Shown here piece by piece: positions 22,097 through 32,093 of a stretch of 64,000 bases of DNA. The DNA comes from Psococerastis gibbosa (Eukaryota > Arthropoda > Insecta > Psocodea > Psocidae). Position numbers and translations under genes: made by a program. A model generated the notes under the pieces. The model was not told where the DNA came from and ran no database searches. It saw nothing but the letters and a program-made list of their open reading frames with translations. The stretch spans positions 8,435,261-8,499,260 of the forward strand of contig OZ020488.1 in NCBI GenBank assembly GCA_963971405.1, given 5' to 3'. Position 1 is the first letter of the stretch. Each line of letters starts with the position of its first letter.

Positions 22097-22977
22097 GAAC
22101 CGGTCCGAGTTTACTCGAACATGCTTTCTAATTTATCAAAATTAGTAGACAGAGAAAATGAATAATTTTATGGTAAATAATTTTCCAATGGTTCAATTTC
22201 CGATATTACGGGGGAAGGGGGGGGGGAGGTTGTCCATCTAACGTCATTGGAGGTGAGGTAAATTCTAGATAGGTCAGACCAACACATTACCGCACATCAA
22301 TAATGGCAGAGCACGCAATGCATTTGAGCGTGAATTTTCTATAATTTTTTTCAAAAAAACATTTTTTTGCACAAACCAAATAGTTTTTTGGGAAAGTAAC
22401 CTGTCCCGTTTCGTTACTCAATTTAACACCTAAAACATGGCTGAAGGTAGAAATCATCGATAGAAAGGTTTCGCAGAAAAATTATTTTTTAGTCATTTTT
22501 CATTAAAATTTAGTTATTTTTATTTTTATACCCCCAGAAGCAAACTATCAAGGGCAAAGCGACCCACCACATTTTGTCGACATTAATAGCAACTACAATA
22601 TATGTTAATTTAAAAGAAATCGTTGGAGACGTTTTTGAGAAATAATTTTTTTAGACGTTTTTTTCGAGTTTTTGGGAATAAAACCCCCCGAAATCGAGTT
22701 AGCCCAAAATAAAAAAATTATCCTGAGGAATGGTTTTTTTGAACCCACATGCTGAATTTCATCATAATCGACCGAGTAGTTTGCCTGGAAATCGATGAAC
22801 AGACAGACAGAGCGACAGAGCGACAGAGCGACAGACAGACAAACAGACAGATATTTCGTAAAAACCACTTTTTTTGGTTCCTGGGACCTCAAAACGTGTA
22901 AATCCGTTGAAATCTCGGAATCGAAAATTTGGACCGTCACAAAGCTTTCCTTATACTACGTATAAATTGGAAAGCAA
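22097..22977. repeat. Interspersed repeat R, copy 2 (longer)
   Basis: Collinear with 8867-9516: CGGTCCGAGTTTACTCGAAC start, poly-G run, GTCATTGGAGGTGAGGTAAA, AACCTGTCCCGTTTCGTTAC, a CAGACAGA tract, and the end TACGTATAAATTGGAAAGCA. GCTTTCTAATTTAT (22123-22136) and ATAAATTGGAAAGC (22962-22975) form the inverted pair. An extra segment of about 230 bp lies at roughly 22470-22730. ORFs within are short and not recognisable. Confidence 0.75.
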
Positions 22978-23024
22978 AAAGACAGACTGAATAGGCTGAA
23001 ACGTTTTCTGTCTAACCGAGTTAA

Positions 23025-23272
23025 AGACTCGTGTATGTACTTGGTTATATGTCATCCTTTCGCCTGTGTCAATGCGTTAATTGTAAGCCTGTCTCAGCTT
23101 GTCCATTATTGCTTGTAGCCGGTGTAGATTGACATCGAGAATGTATACCAGTGTGCCAATGGCCAAAAATGCATACGGAAACAATATAAATAATATGTGA
23201 GATCCATGGGGGTTGGTATTGGACAAGTGACCTATGGGCCACTATAAGTAGGCCTGGGTCCATAAAACGTCC
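23025..23272 (-). repeat. Repeat S, nearly full copy
   Basis: It contains all family S blocks from GACTCGTGTATGTACTTGGT (end) through CTTGTAGCCGGTGTAG and GGCCAAAAATGCATACGG to GGCCTGGGTCCATAAAACG. Confidence 0.8.
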
Positions 23273-23654
23273 TTTAAAACAACAAAAACAACAATAACAA
23301 CAACAACCACCGTGTTAAAACAGAAATATAATGGGAATAATGTCACTTTCGTTAACTTAAAAGTTTGAAATGTTGTTAGCGTAAAAATCGTTCAAGTAAA
23401 GAGATCCTGGCAGCAAAATGCTATAAAAGCTTTTAGAATTTTATTGGAAAACATCTTATTCAATACTCTCCAAACTTGCATGCTAGCGAATTTTCGAGGG
23501 TGATGGAAAATTGGGAAATTCTTGCTACGTTTTATACTGCGTATGGGTCTTCTTGAGCCGGCCGGCTCTAGAGCCAGTTAAGAACCTTGGCCGCTGGAAC
23601 CAAGCCATTCTACTACTCATGAAGCTAATTAATAATTACCCCCCCTACCAAAAT
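23273..23654. other. No recognised gene
   Basis: It begins with an ACAACAACA-type tract at about 23280-23310. Nothing else was recognised. Confidence 0.5.
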
Positions 23655-23750
23655 ATCCTAGTGAGTGCAGGAGTGTTGTCGAGCAGGCCAAAGCTCATAA
23701 GGGGCTGTAGAGAGCTGTAGAGGAGAAGAAGAAGAAGAAGAAGAAAAAGA
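23655..23750 (+). mobile_element. LINE-B-like 3' terminus with GAA tail
   Basis: In the + frame, 23664-23711 reads ECRSVVEQAKAHKGL and a stop, resembling the end of LINE-B (WRDLAEQAKALHGP). It is followed by GAGGAGAAGAAGAAGAAG. This is one of the few plus-strand LINE fragments. Confidence 0.55.
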
Positions 23751-23944
23751 AACATTACCGAGACTTTTCAAGTGATTTTTACTGCTATAAGATTTTTCCT
23801 CTTCGGCTGGCTTGTAAGGGCGACCCCTAACAACGCCCCCTGCTTTGGGATACGGCAAAATATGCCAGGGTATAAATTGTACGCCATATTGAGCCAACTT
23901 ATTACATTATATCCGTAGCAGGTTTGTCGGTAATTTTAAACTCA

Positions 23945-24298
23945 TCAATGACTGGAATAAGTTGTTACAAAGTTCTCAGCAAAATACCTGTTGAATGAAT
24001 TACTGTAATTTGGGTTTTCGAGGTGAGCGATTATGGGTTGGACAGGGAGGAATGTTTTCCTTTGACCGTTTACTGCTTGATGACCCGGTAAAATTGCTGA
24101 CGCGTCGGCTACTGACAAATCGTTCAAAGGTCGCGTTGTTTCATGTTGTATTTCCTTTGTCTGGTCCCCGGGCAGCACATCAAAACAATGCTGGTCTAAA
24201 CCATTCGCAAAAGCGGTTTGTTTCCGATTTGGGGCTTGTATTGAGTTTTGGTTTTTATCGAGTATGTGGTTGATGAAAATGTTTACGGTTTTCACCAA
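23945..24298 (-). other. Unrecognised overlapping ORFs
   Basis: A 117-codon minus ORF (23945-24298) and a 92-codon plus ORF (23995-24273) overlap. Base composition is more balanced than in the surroundings. Neither shows a domain, signal peptide or splice context that I recognise. Coding status is undecided. Confidence 0.2.
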
Positions 24299-24461
24299 AA
24301 TCGCAAGGTGAGAGATTTCCCAAATTTAGACAAAATTCCTCCCACAGCTGCAAAGATTAGAACATACAGTATATTAATAGGATATTTATATATTACAATT
24401 CGTAAGGAATACAAGTTTCGTTGTTAGTTGTTAGTTGTTAGAATCACAACCTATTCATTCA

Positions 24462-24536
24462 ACTGATTTACGACTTTTCCATTCTTCTCCTTCTTCTTTA
24501 AATGCCTCTTCTATTGAGGATTGGCGGTTATCAAGT
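24462..24536 (-). repeat. LINE 3'-tail-like repeat
   Basis: CTTCTTTAAATGCCTCTTCT and ATTGAGGATTGGCGG match 20241-20325. Confidence 0.45.
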
Positions 24537-25531
24537 CGCCTTTGTTTACAAAATTTGTAAATTTGTAAATTATCCAGAAACACCATTAAACTGCTGCGAA
24601 TATATTCAATTGATACCCATCAAGCGGCAAGCCATCCTCCAAAAAAGATGAAAATTTAATTAGCTACCGTATCAAAAGTAGTTAGTCAAACACCTTCTAC
24701 AACTTAGAAAAACACTTTCAAGAAGTTTTCTACTTAGAAGAAAAAAAAATCGAAGGAAGAAGAGTTAAACATTTGAAGGACAGAAAAGTGTGCAAGTGAA
24801 GTAGTGAAGCGAGGGGAAGTGAAGACGGAGTGAAGTGAGTCTAGGGTGCTTCAAAATCAGCTGAAAGTAAGTCGAGCTCCTTTACAAAATACTAATGATG
24901 AAATGTAATAGCCTTTTTACTGTTTTGAAAAACCCCATTTCTTACAAAATTCGTGTAAAATATAATTTTACATCTTAGAGTGGCGTTTACAGTGGGATGA
25001 AACTTTAAAGTTTCTGAGGTATTAATTTCCTTTCTATTTTCAAACTATTCTCAAGAAGTACTCGTAATTAATTAAAATTAAAGCTTAACTAAAAATCTTT
25101 TCTCTGGTGGCCCAAACCTTAAATAGTGGAAGATGAGAGTTTCAATAAAAGCAACATTTTCTGTGCTTATAAAGGGTTCAAAAAAGGAATATCAAATTTT
25201 AAAAAAATAAGGGGAGCATGCGAAAACAGGGTGGCCAGAGAGTCACCCCTAGAGGAATACGTTTTGAAATTATAAAGATAAAATAATATTATTGATTGTT
25301 ACACACATTTTAATACTATAGTGATTCAGCTAACAAAGCTCAGCTTACGGAAATGTAAAAACTCCGTCATCCACGGTAAAATAATTATTAATAAGATCCG
25401 GTTTCGGATACAATTCATCATCAGATAAACAAGGAATACGTAACTAGATGACCCACAATGGGTTTCTGGGCAGTATTCCTTGAATACAGTGGCGGAGCCA
25501 ACTCATTACGGGTAGTGTGTTAACATTTGAT
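24537..25531. other. AT-rich spacer
   Basis: No ORF of note. A CCGGTTTCGGATACAATTCA / TCATCAG motif near 25398-25428 resembles one near 28525-28555. Confidence 0.45.
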
Positions 25532-26132
25532 TGACTCGTATCTGAACTTGGTTAAGTCATGCATTCGTCAGTTTTATTGCGTTAATTATAAGCCTGTCTC
25601 AGATTGTCCATTATCCCTTGTAGCCAGTGTAGGTTGACATCAAGAAGGTATATAGTCCACGCAAAATTAGAAATGTACGGACATGGAATGTTTTGATTCT
25701 GTGCAACACTGTAAAAATATTCCTTGCACCATTTTATGTTACCTTGCTGCCAATACATTTTCCTTATGCACATATAATGAAAGCACTTAGGACTGTTTTG
25801 TTCGAATGTTGTATACAAAACTTCTAAGCTTCTGTGTTCTAAGTTAAATGTGAAAAGGACATCAACGCGGATATGTTGGAAACTCGATCGTAGGGTGTCA
25901 TAAAGTAATTGATAAGTTCATCTTAGTTTTGGTATACTGTAAATGGCCGTGACTAACACCAAATGGCCACAGTTTTTGGAGCTCAATCGGCCTCAGTGGC
26001 ATACCAGATTACCAAATTACCAATGCCCAAAAATTCATTCGGAAACAATACAAATAATGTCCGAAATACAGGGGGTCGTTGGCATTGGACAAGAGACCAT
26101 AAGGGACTATACGTAGGCCTGGGTCCATGAAA
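25532..26132 (-). repeat. Repeat S copy, apparently split by about 360 bp
   Basis: The 3' half (25532-25652: GACTCGTATCTGAACTTGGT, CTTGTAGCCAGTGTAGG) and the 5' half (about 26010-26132: CGGAAACAATACAAATAATG, GTCGTTGGCATTGGACAAG, GGCCTGGGTCCATGAA) are in the same orientation and order. About 360 bp of unrelated sequence separates them. The insert is unidentified and no clear TSD was found. Confidence 0.65.
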
Positions 26133-26796
26133 TATTATTAATATTATAATAAAATATTTGGGCTGGAAGGATTTCCCAAAATTCCAAGTTTTAGTCTACG
26201 AATTAAGCAGATAAGCTTTCAAGAATTCGGCTGTGTTCTATATGTATTGACTATTCAGTTGCTTCTCACCCGAACAGTATAACTTATCATTTGCACAATT
26301 TTGATCAAAGACAACTGACAAGTTGCACTGTAAATCGATGGACCAAATAATTAATTTAATGTCGTGTAACGTAACCGAGAAGTGTGGAAACAATGGCACG
26401 CTTCAGTGATTAGGATCATGCATTATCAATAACGTGATATCGACTGCACCTCATAAAGCATTCCAGTTGGAATATCGGAAATTCCAATTTTGTATTCTGT
26501 CTGTTGGTGAAGGTCGAATCAAAATTATGGCAAAATACAACTTCAAAATTATCCATATCATGTAAGTTAAGTTAACTAAATGAAATTATTAATTTATTTG
26601 TAATTAGGTTATTGCATAACGTTATACAGTAGCTTTCGGGTAATCGCTGCTTCAAGTACAATAATATCGTATATTCAGTAAGGCATAGATTTCAAAATAC
26701 TTTATTAACGACGAAGTAAAGTAAAGTAAAATATATTCCTCTAAAATTCATTGATTCAGAATTTTAACCAATACATGAAGAACCAGTAGAATCCGG
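26133..26796. other. AT-rich spacer
   Basis: Nothing recognised. Confidence 0.5.
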
Positions 26797-27143
26797 GCTG
26801 ATGGGCCGTGGTCGCATTGAAAGTGAACTTCCAATCGTTTCGTCAACATCTGCGGTCGACATCTTCAGTGGCGCTGCGTAACCTTCGAAGGTAATGGAAA
26901 TTCTCCAGAGGAACATGCTGTGTTGAGAGCGAGCAAATCCTCGCTCTCAACACAACAACAACAACAACAACAACGTCCAGGTATAAAGATCAGTGCGCAG
27001 CCCCCTACCCAGTCACTCGCTACGGAGCCACCGAGGTACAACCTTCGAAGTCTACGCAGCGCCACTGAAGATGTTGACCGCAGATGTTGACGAAACGTTT
27101 GGAAGTTCACTTTCAATTCGACCACGACCCATCAGCCTGGATT
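26797..27143. repeat. Repeat W, inverted-repeat copy
   Basis: The left arm (about 26797-26888) reads GCTGATGGGCCGTGGTCG, GTTTCGTCAACATCTGCGGT, CATCTTCAGTGGCGCTGCGT. The right arm (about 27040-27143) is its complement, ending CGACCACGACCCATCAGCC. Between them are two GAGCGAGCAAATCC/CCTCGCTCTCAACAC half-palindromes and an ACAACA tract. A single-arm copy lies at 56905-57068, and fragments at 7295, 42285, 45180 and 60280. The class is unknown. Confidence 0.7.
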
Positions 27144-27814
27144 CGACTGGTTCTTCATTTGACTCCTTGAAAGCCTTTGCAGTTATATTAAACCAATACA
27201 GTATACGTAATAAGACTGAATGATAGGCCAACCACCCTTTACAATGAGTGGTCATTTTGACGAAAGCCTCAAGTTCGAATCTAAGATCGCATAGCGAGTA
27301 AAGACTCGCACAAGTACAAGTACGCTACCACCATGCCATCAGTGTCCGAAGAAGGCTACACCGTACCTCTCCACTGTGTATAGAACTGTAATTAATATAC
27401 AGTGCAGCAAACATTAGCAAAACAGCAAACTTGTCACTTCGATTACATTCGATCTAATAAGAGAGAGAAGTAAATATTGTACAATAGTACCCCCCCCCCC
27501 ACCCACCCGAAAGGCTACATCATCAGTATGCATGACAATACCGCAAGTTGGAAACTCTACGTTGTGAGTCTTCAGCAAGAGCAATTCGCTGATGAGAGAG
27601 CCTTTCCAACTGAAATTGATTCCAAACAATCCAATATACTGTATACTCATCTGTCCCCAGGCAGCCAACACAAATACTAGAACCCCCAGCCTCTTGTATA
27701 CTTAAATGAGTCCGTCTACTACGATACGGAATAGGCATATTGTATATAAATGAGGTTCAGCAATGTTCGAGTACATATCGTACAATAGTAGAGGTGGAAG
27801 CTGTCCTCAATTGA
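27144..27814. other. No recognised gene; poly-C run and V fragment
   Basis: It holds a poly-C run near 27490 and a GACTCGCACAAGTACAAGTA patch near 27304 (repeat V). Short ORFs are not recognisable. Confidence 0.45.
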
Positions 27815-28275
27815 ATTCTGAAGGCTCTTTCTCCTCGGGGGAAAGGGGAGTTGACTGACAGGGTGGACCTCCTGATTATAGTGGATTCCGAACCACTGGG
27901 GGAACATGGTAAAGTCACACGATTAATTCGGAGGTGACCAGGACTCGACACTCACGTAGGACTGACTGGTATAGTCAAGGCCGTAGCCAAGGTGGTGTTC
28001 ATGGGGGTTCAACCCCCCCCCCCCCCCGAAATGAAATGGCTTGATTCTAGACAGAATCGGATTTTGAGAGGAAAAATAAAAACCACTATGTAACACCAAT
28101 GAAATTTCCAAACCCCCCCCCCTCCCGAAAGAAAATCCTGGCTACGGCCTTGGGTATAGTCTTAGTAGAGCGTAATCATGTCCCACCGTGTTCCCCTGCC
28201 AACGCTGTGCACACTACCAAGTTTGCCGCAGTTTGAAACATGCTTTGCCCTCATTGATTCAACCTGGTAAGGCCG
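27815..28275 (+). repeat. Repeat D copy split by MITE H
   Basis: GGGAGTTGACTGACAGGGTG, then GACCTCCTGATTATAGTGGA, then GGTGACCAGGACTCGACAC precede the MITE. CTTAGTAGAGCGTAATCATG and GCTGTGCACACTACCAAGTT follow it. The order matches the unbroken copy at 19470-19800 (reverse strand). Confidence 0.85.
27976..28152. mobile_element. MITE family H with 8-bp TSD
   Basis: A 177-bp element with ends CAAGGCCGTAGCCA and TGGCTACGGCCTTG. It is flanked by GGTATAGT at 27968-27975 and 28153-28160. The core includes poly-C runs, GGATTTTGAGAGGAAAAATA, AAAACCACTATGTAA and CCAATGAAATTTC. An 8-bp TSD and CA..TG ends fit a hAT-type non-autonomous element. Relatives lie at 31151-31288 and 36703-36886. Confidence 0.85.
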
Positions 28276-28612
28276 TTGGCGAAATGTTGACTTTGTATTG
28301 TACTGTATGTAGTTATAATGGCCTAATGTATCATTTCATTTCAAATGAGAGCTCAGTCTCTGTTAAGACATTGTCGCTTGTAAATGTTTTTTTTTTTAAT
28401 ATTAATTTTCATTCAGAGAAAGATCTCTCAACTTATAAACTTTGTAAAACTTACTATCGATTCTTTTGAATAAAAAAATGACTTAGTAAAGTTTCACGTC
28501 ATACAATTAATTATAAAAACACAACCGGTTTCGGCTTAAGCCATCGTCAAATGTCTTGACCGTCTTGATCGTCACTTGACGAAGGCGTGAGACTTTTTAA
28601 GAAGATAGAAAT
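28276..28612. other. No recognised gene
   Basis: Near 28524-28600 an ACCGGTTTCGGCTTAAGCCA motif and two CGTCAA/TTGACG stretches could fold, but no element boundaries were resolved. Confidence 0.45.
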
Positions 28613-28713
28613 TGCTACATAAAATGATGCGTGTTTCTTTTTTTTTTAACTTTAACGACATAAATAAATATTTGCAAGCATTATACTCGCAATTATCGCA
28701 CGCTCCGCCACAG
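28613..28713 (-). mobile_element. Partial MITE Q
   Basis: It ends CTCCGCCACAG and contains TTTGCAAGCATTATACTCGC and AATTATCGCACG, the inverse of the left half of 13537-13800. Only one terminus is present. Confidence 0.6.
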
Positions 28714-28724
28714 TATGTACGGTA

Positions 28725-29108
28725 GGTGCCCATTCCATTGACCGGCTAGGGCTATTTCCAACAACGGTGACGTGGTAGCAGACATTCAAGACTTAGGTGG
28801 CGTTTCGACTGACCTCGCATTGCAGAATTGACGGAAATGGTTATTTTCCTCTATGCCATAGTTAAAATTGATCAATGATCATACAGTAAAATCACAAACA
28901 AACAAACTAAAATTAAAAAATGGCTTCATGGGATATGTTAATTACAAACATTTTAGTAGATTTCTATTTAAAAAAAAAAAAACATTTCCGTCAATGTCAT
29001 TTGCAATCTGCAATGCGAGGTCGGTGGAAACGCTACCTAAGTCTTGAATGTCTGCTACCACGTCATCGTTGTTGGAAATAGCCCTAGCCGGTCAATGGAA
29101 TGGGCGCC
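28725..29108. mobile_element. Foldback MITE, family G, with GTA TSD
   Basis: A 384-bp element with inverted arms of about 100 bp. The left arm is GGTGCCCATTCCATTGACCG, GCTAGGGCTATTTCC, then GACATTCAAGACTTAGGTGG; the right arm is its near-complement ending CAATGGAATGGGCGCC. GTA (28722-28724 and 29109-29111) flanks it. The best relative is at 54937-55315. There is no coding capacity. The 3-bp TSD suggests a PIF/Harbinger-like origin, inferred only. Confidence 0.85.
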
Positions 29109-29157
29109 GTACTGAAATCTCACCCCAACTCCCCAACACAAGGGTTATGTACTATAC

Positions 29158-29459
29158 CAGGGGTTTCCAAAAATTTTTGCCCGTGGACCACTAGATAATT
29201 TTATGATTTTCCGTGGACTCCCATGGCTGATGTGATAGGAAAATCGTTAAATTGTAGGACTAAGATTAAGTAGCTTATGCCTAAAATTACGTGCTAATAT
29301 ATTAATAAAAAATGTTTAGAACTGGTATCGGGCGGATTTTGTAGTTCAGTGTATTTTATTTTAAATTCCCAATGACTCAGCTGTTTTATTTTCTTATTTC
29401 TTACTTTAGCCCGTGGACCACCTGATATATGTCTGTGGACCTCAGTTTGGAAACCCCTG
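29158..29459. mobile_element. hAT-like MITE
   Basis: The ends are CAGGGGTTTCCAAAAATTTT and CAGTTTGGAAACCCCTG, with a second inner pair CCCGTGGACCAC. The flanking octamers TACTATAC and TACTGTAA agree at six of eight positions, as for an aged hAT TSD. Length 302 bp, no transposase. Confidence 0.75.
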
Positions 29460-29879
29460 TACTGTAACACAAACACAAGAATCTCTTGCACTGCAAAGTC
29501 GTCTGCAATAGGCTTTGTGAATCGATGGAAGCTGTTTGCACCGAGTTCATTACAGAGTACTTGGAACTCGTTATACAATGTATTTAAATAGTTCCTCGTC
29601 TTGTTTCGTTTTTGTTCCCCTTGGCTCCTTAGTTGGATTGATTCTAAACATTCACATTTATGTACCCATCTCCCATCCCAAGGCTGCCAACACAAGTCAA
29701 AAGCCCCCCCCCCCTAAGCATGTTCTTGATGTACTGACAATAACTCGTCTGCAGCAGGCTTGTTGAAATGATTACATGGTACATGGTTATTCGGTGGAAC
29801 TGAATCGGTTCATTTGAAGTGTGGGCATACAGACCCTTCAAAATGTTATGTACAGTATATACTGTATGTGTGTGTGTAT

Positions 29880-30185
29880 GTATGTAAATCGATTTTAGGA
29901 AACACTGCAACTGCCGTAGATATACTATCTGATTTTGATAAAATTTGGCACTAAAAGTAGTTATAGAAATTTCTTGCTCGAGTTTGTTAGCTAGCTAGAT
30001 CTGTCATTTTGATTCAATAAGCTGGCCAATCACCGGAAACTTAACAAACTTATATCTCTGATATCTCAGTTAACATTGGTCATGGGGGGATGGAATAACA
30101 TGTGATTGAGTGCCCGTAGATTTATCCACAATAATGGTAATTAACACTTTTTACGACAAATCAACGATTTCAAGATGGCGACCAG
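29880..30185 (-). repeat. Interspersed repeat U, inverted copy
   Basis: TTTTTACGACAAATC, AACGATTTCAAGATGGCGAC and GATTTTGATAAAATTTGGCA match 6245-6545 in reverse. A TGTGTG/TATG tract precedes it. Confidence 0.6.
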
Positions 30186-30187
30186 TC

Positions 30188-30300
30188 AAGGTGGACATGT
30201 GACACGTGAACATTTGGCAAGTGAACATGTGACGCGTTTACATAAGTTCAGTCGTTCAAGTGAACATGAGACAGGTGAACATGTGACACGTGTACATAAA
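30188..30300. repeat. Degenerate tandem repeat with GTGAACATGTGACACGTG units
   Basis: Units built from GAACATGTGACACGTG and GTTTACATAA recur about four times. CACGTG appears twice. No adjacent gene was seen. Confidence 0.6.
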
Positions 30301-30612
30301 TTATGTCTTGTACAAAGTATACTGTAAAACGAAGAACCAGACTGCCCTGTATGAACAGAAAACAGTTCCAAGATACATCTACTGAATAATGGTTACGTTA
30401 GACTGCTAATTCGTTTTTTTCGTAATAGGGATAGGTACTAATTGCACTACTGTACTTCACCATTACTGTTAGCCGGTAGTCCATTAATTTCTCATTCTAT
30501 TTTTATTTGTTATTTTAATTTTTTCCATACTCGAATTTCGTATTTAATTTATTTGTCGACTCAAAATATTATATGGGACATTCACATCAGTAGTGTTATA
30601 CAATTCCGCGAC
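30301..30612. other. AT-rich spacer
   Basis: Nothing recognised. Confidence 0.5.
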
Positions 30613-30787
30613 CAGCAGCCTGATCGAGGGGATTATAATACCGGGGTTAAATAAATACCCTAGGATTATAACTGTAAACAAACAAATTTTGAATAGCACT
30701 TTCCATTATAAAATTATCTTGTTTACATTTTTACTACCAGGGGATTAAATAAACACCGGTATTATAATCGCCTCGATCAGGCTGCTG
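30613..30787. mobile_element. Short MITE, family P
   Basis: A 175-bp element with ends CAGCAGCCTGATCGAGG and CCTCGATCAGGCTGCTG. It continues into GATTATAATACCGGGGTTAA, and the inverse lies near the right end. The termini match family P but the centre is unrelated to the longer copies. Confidence 0.8.
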
Positions 30788-31150
30788 TCGGTTTCATGTA
30801 GGCCAGTACGAACTATTCTCATATCACAAAAAGAATAATATAATATTAGTTATACGATAGGTTGATAATTTTCTAAATTGTTCTTTATTCCCTAAATTAA
30901 GTAAAATACTTTCATGGGTTGAGGATGCCATCTTGCTAACATTACAATCAAGGTCATTTTTTACATATACAATTACACCGCGTGCTCTGCTATTAGTCCG
31001 CTCTTGAATGAAACACTGATATGTATCTATTTAGTATAAATTAATTTCATTATGTGCAATCCATGTTTCAGTTAATATAATGACATGTAAATTGGTGTGA
31101 TAATTTGATAAAATATAAAGTTTTAACTTATCTAAGTTTGGCCGTACACT
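30788..31150. other. AT-rich spacer
   Basis: Nothing recognised. Confidence 0.5.
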
Positions 31151-31288
31151 CATGGCCGTAGCCAAGGAGGGGGGGGGGGGTTCAGGTTCGGGTTTTGAGA
31201 GGAAAAATAAAAACCACTATGTAATACCCAATGAAATTTCTAAATCCCACCCCCCCCCCCCCCGAAAAAAATCCTGGCTACGGCCAAT
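31151..31288. mobile_element. MITE family H
   Basis: The left end is CATGGCCGTAGCCAAGG and the right end AATCCTGGCTACGGCC. The core GGTTTTGAGAGGAAAAATAA, AACCACTATGTAA is almost identical to 27976-28152, with poly-G and poly-C runs at the two sides. No clear TSD. Confidence 0.75.
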
Positions 31289-31398
31289 AAAATATATTCG
31301 TATGTATATACGAATAGGCTAACTTAACTAAGTCATAAGACAGGCAATCTCTTCACTCTGCTGAGTGGGTTTTTGTACAATACTCGCATTCCCTAGCT

Positions 31399-32066
31399 CA
31401 GGGGTCGGCAACCTTTTTGTGCAAGTGAGCCGAATTTTCAATTTTTTGAACTGAGTATTTTCCAAAGCGCCGACGGATCTTAAACTCCGAGAGGGTGGGG
31501 GGGCTTACCTTAGAAAAATTTTCAGCATGAACTTGCGTATTGGAAGGTTTTTACGCTACCACAGTTTGAGCTTTATCTACCTTTAATACAATAGTTACAA
31601 CAGGTAAGCTTATACAAAAAATACATATTTCAATACTTTTTTTTTAAAAAAAAATCACTTTAATGGGATACTTGACTCTGCATCCCATTTGACAGCGCCG
31701 AAATATCTGGGTTGCACGTGGACAATTTGAGCAACATGGAAGCTTCCAAATGGGCATTGCTCAGCTTGCTCCTAATCTTGTTATTAATTATTTTCAATTG
31801 TGAAAATGACTGTTCGCACAAATAAGTGGAACCGAACATTGAAAGTATGCCAAAAGCATTTTTCTTTAGCTGTCCATACGAGCCAGGAAGACTTGACCAT
31901 GCTTTAAAAATAATCTCGTCTTCCTTTTGGAGATTTCATAAAGCCGTCCATTGATGGGCAGTACTCATACACATTTTACTCAGGTAAAATATTACAGTAT
32001 GGCCGAAGCGCCATTGCCAAGTGCCCAAAGCGCCAAATGTGGCTCGCGAGCCATGGGTTGCCGACC
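31399..32066. mobile_element. hAT element remnant
   Basis: The left end CAGGGGTCGGCAACCTTTTT is a classic hAT terminus. The right end ATGGGTTGCCGAC is its inverse, with the last bases degraded. Flanks CCCTAGCT and CATTAGCT agree at six of eight positions. Subterminal GTGAGCCGAA and GGCTCGCGAGCC are also hAT-like. It carries the tail of a transposase gene (31660-31935). Confidence 0.75.
31660..31935 (-). pseudogene. hAT transposase C-terminal fragment
   Basis: An open minus-strand stretch of 91 codons ends at a TAA (31660-31662). It includes LPGSYGQLKKNAFGILSMFG, then STYLCEQSFSQLKIINNKIR and a following LHLEAS-type segment (SNAHLEASMLLKL). The S(M/L)FGSTYxCExxFS ... NKxRSxLxxxHLE pattern is the dimerisation region of ZBED/GTF2IRD2-like hAT transposases. 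An in-frame TGA lies immediately upstream and the catalytic core is missing, so this is a relic. Confidence 0.8.
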
Positions 32067-32093
32067 ATTAGCTGTAGGTTTTGATTATTATTA

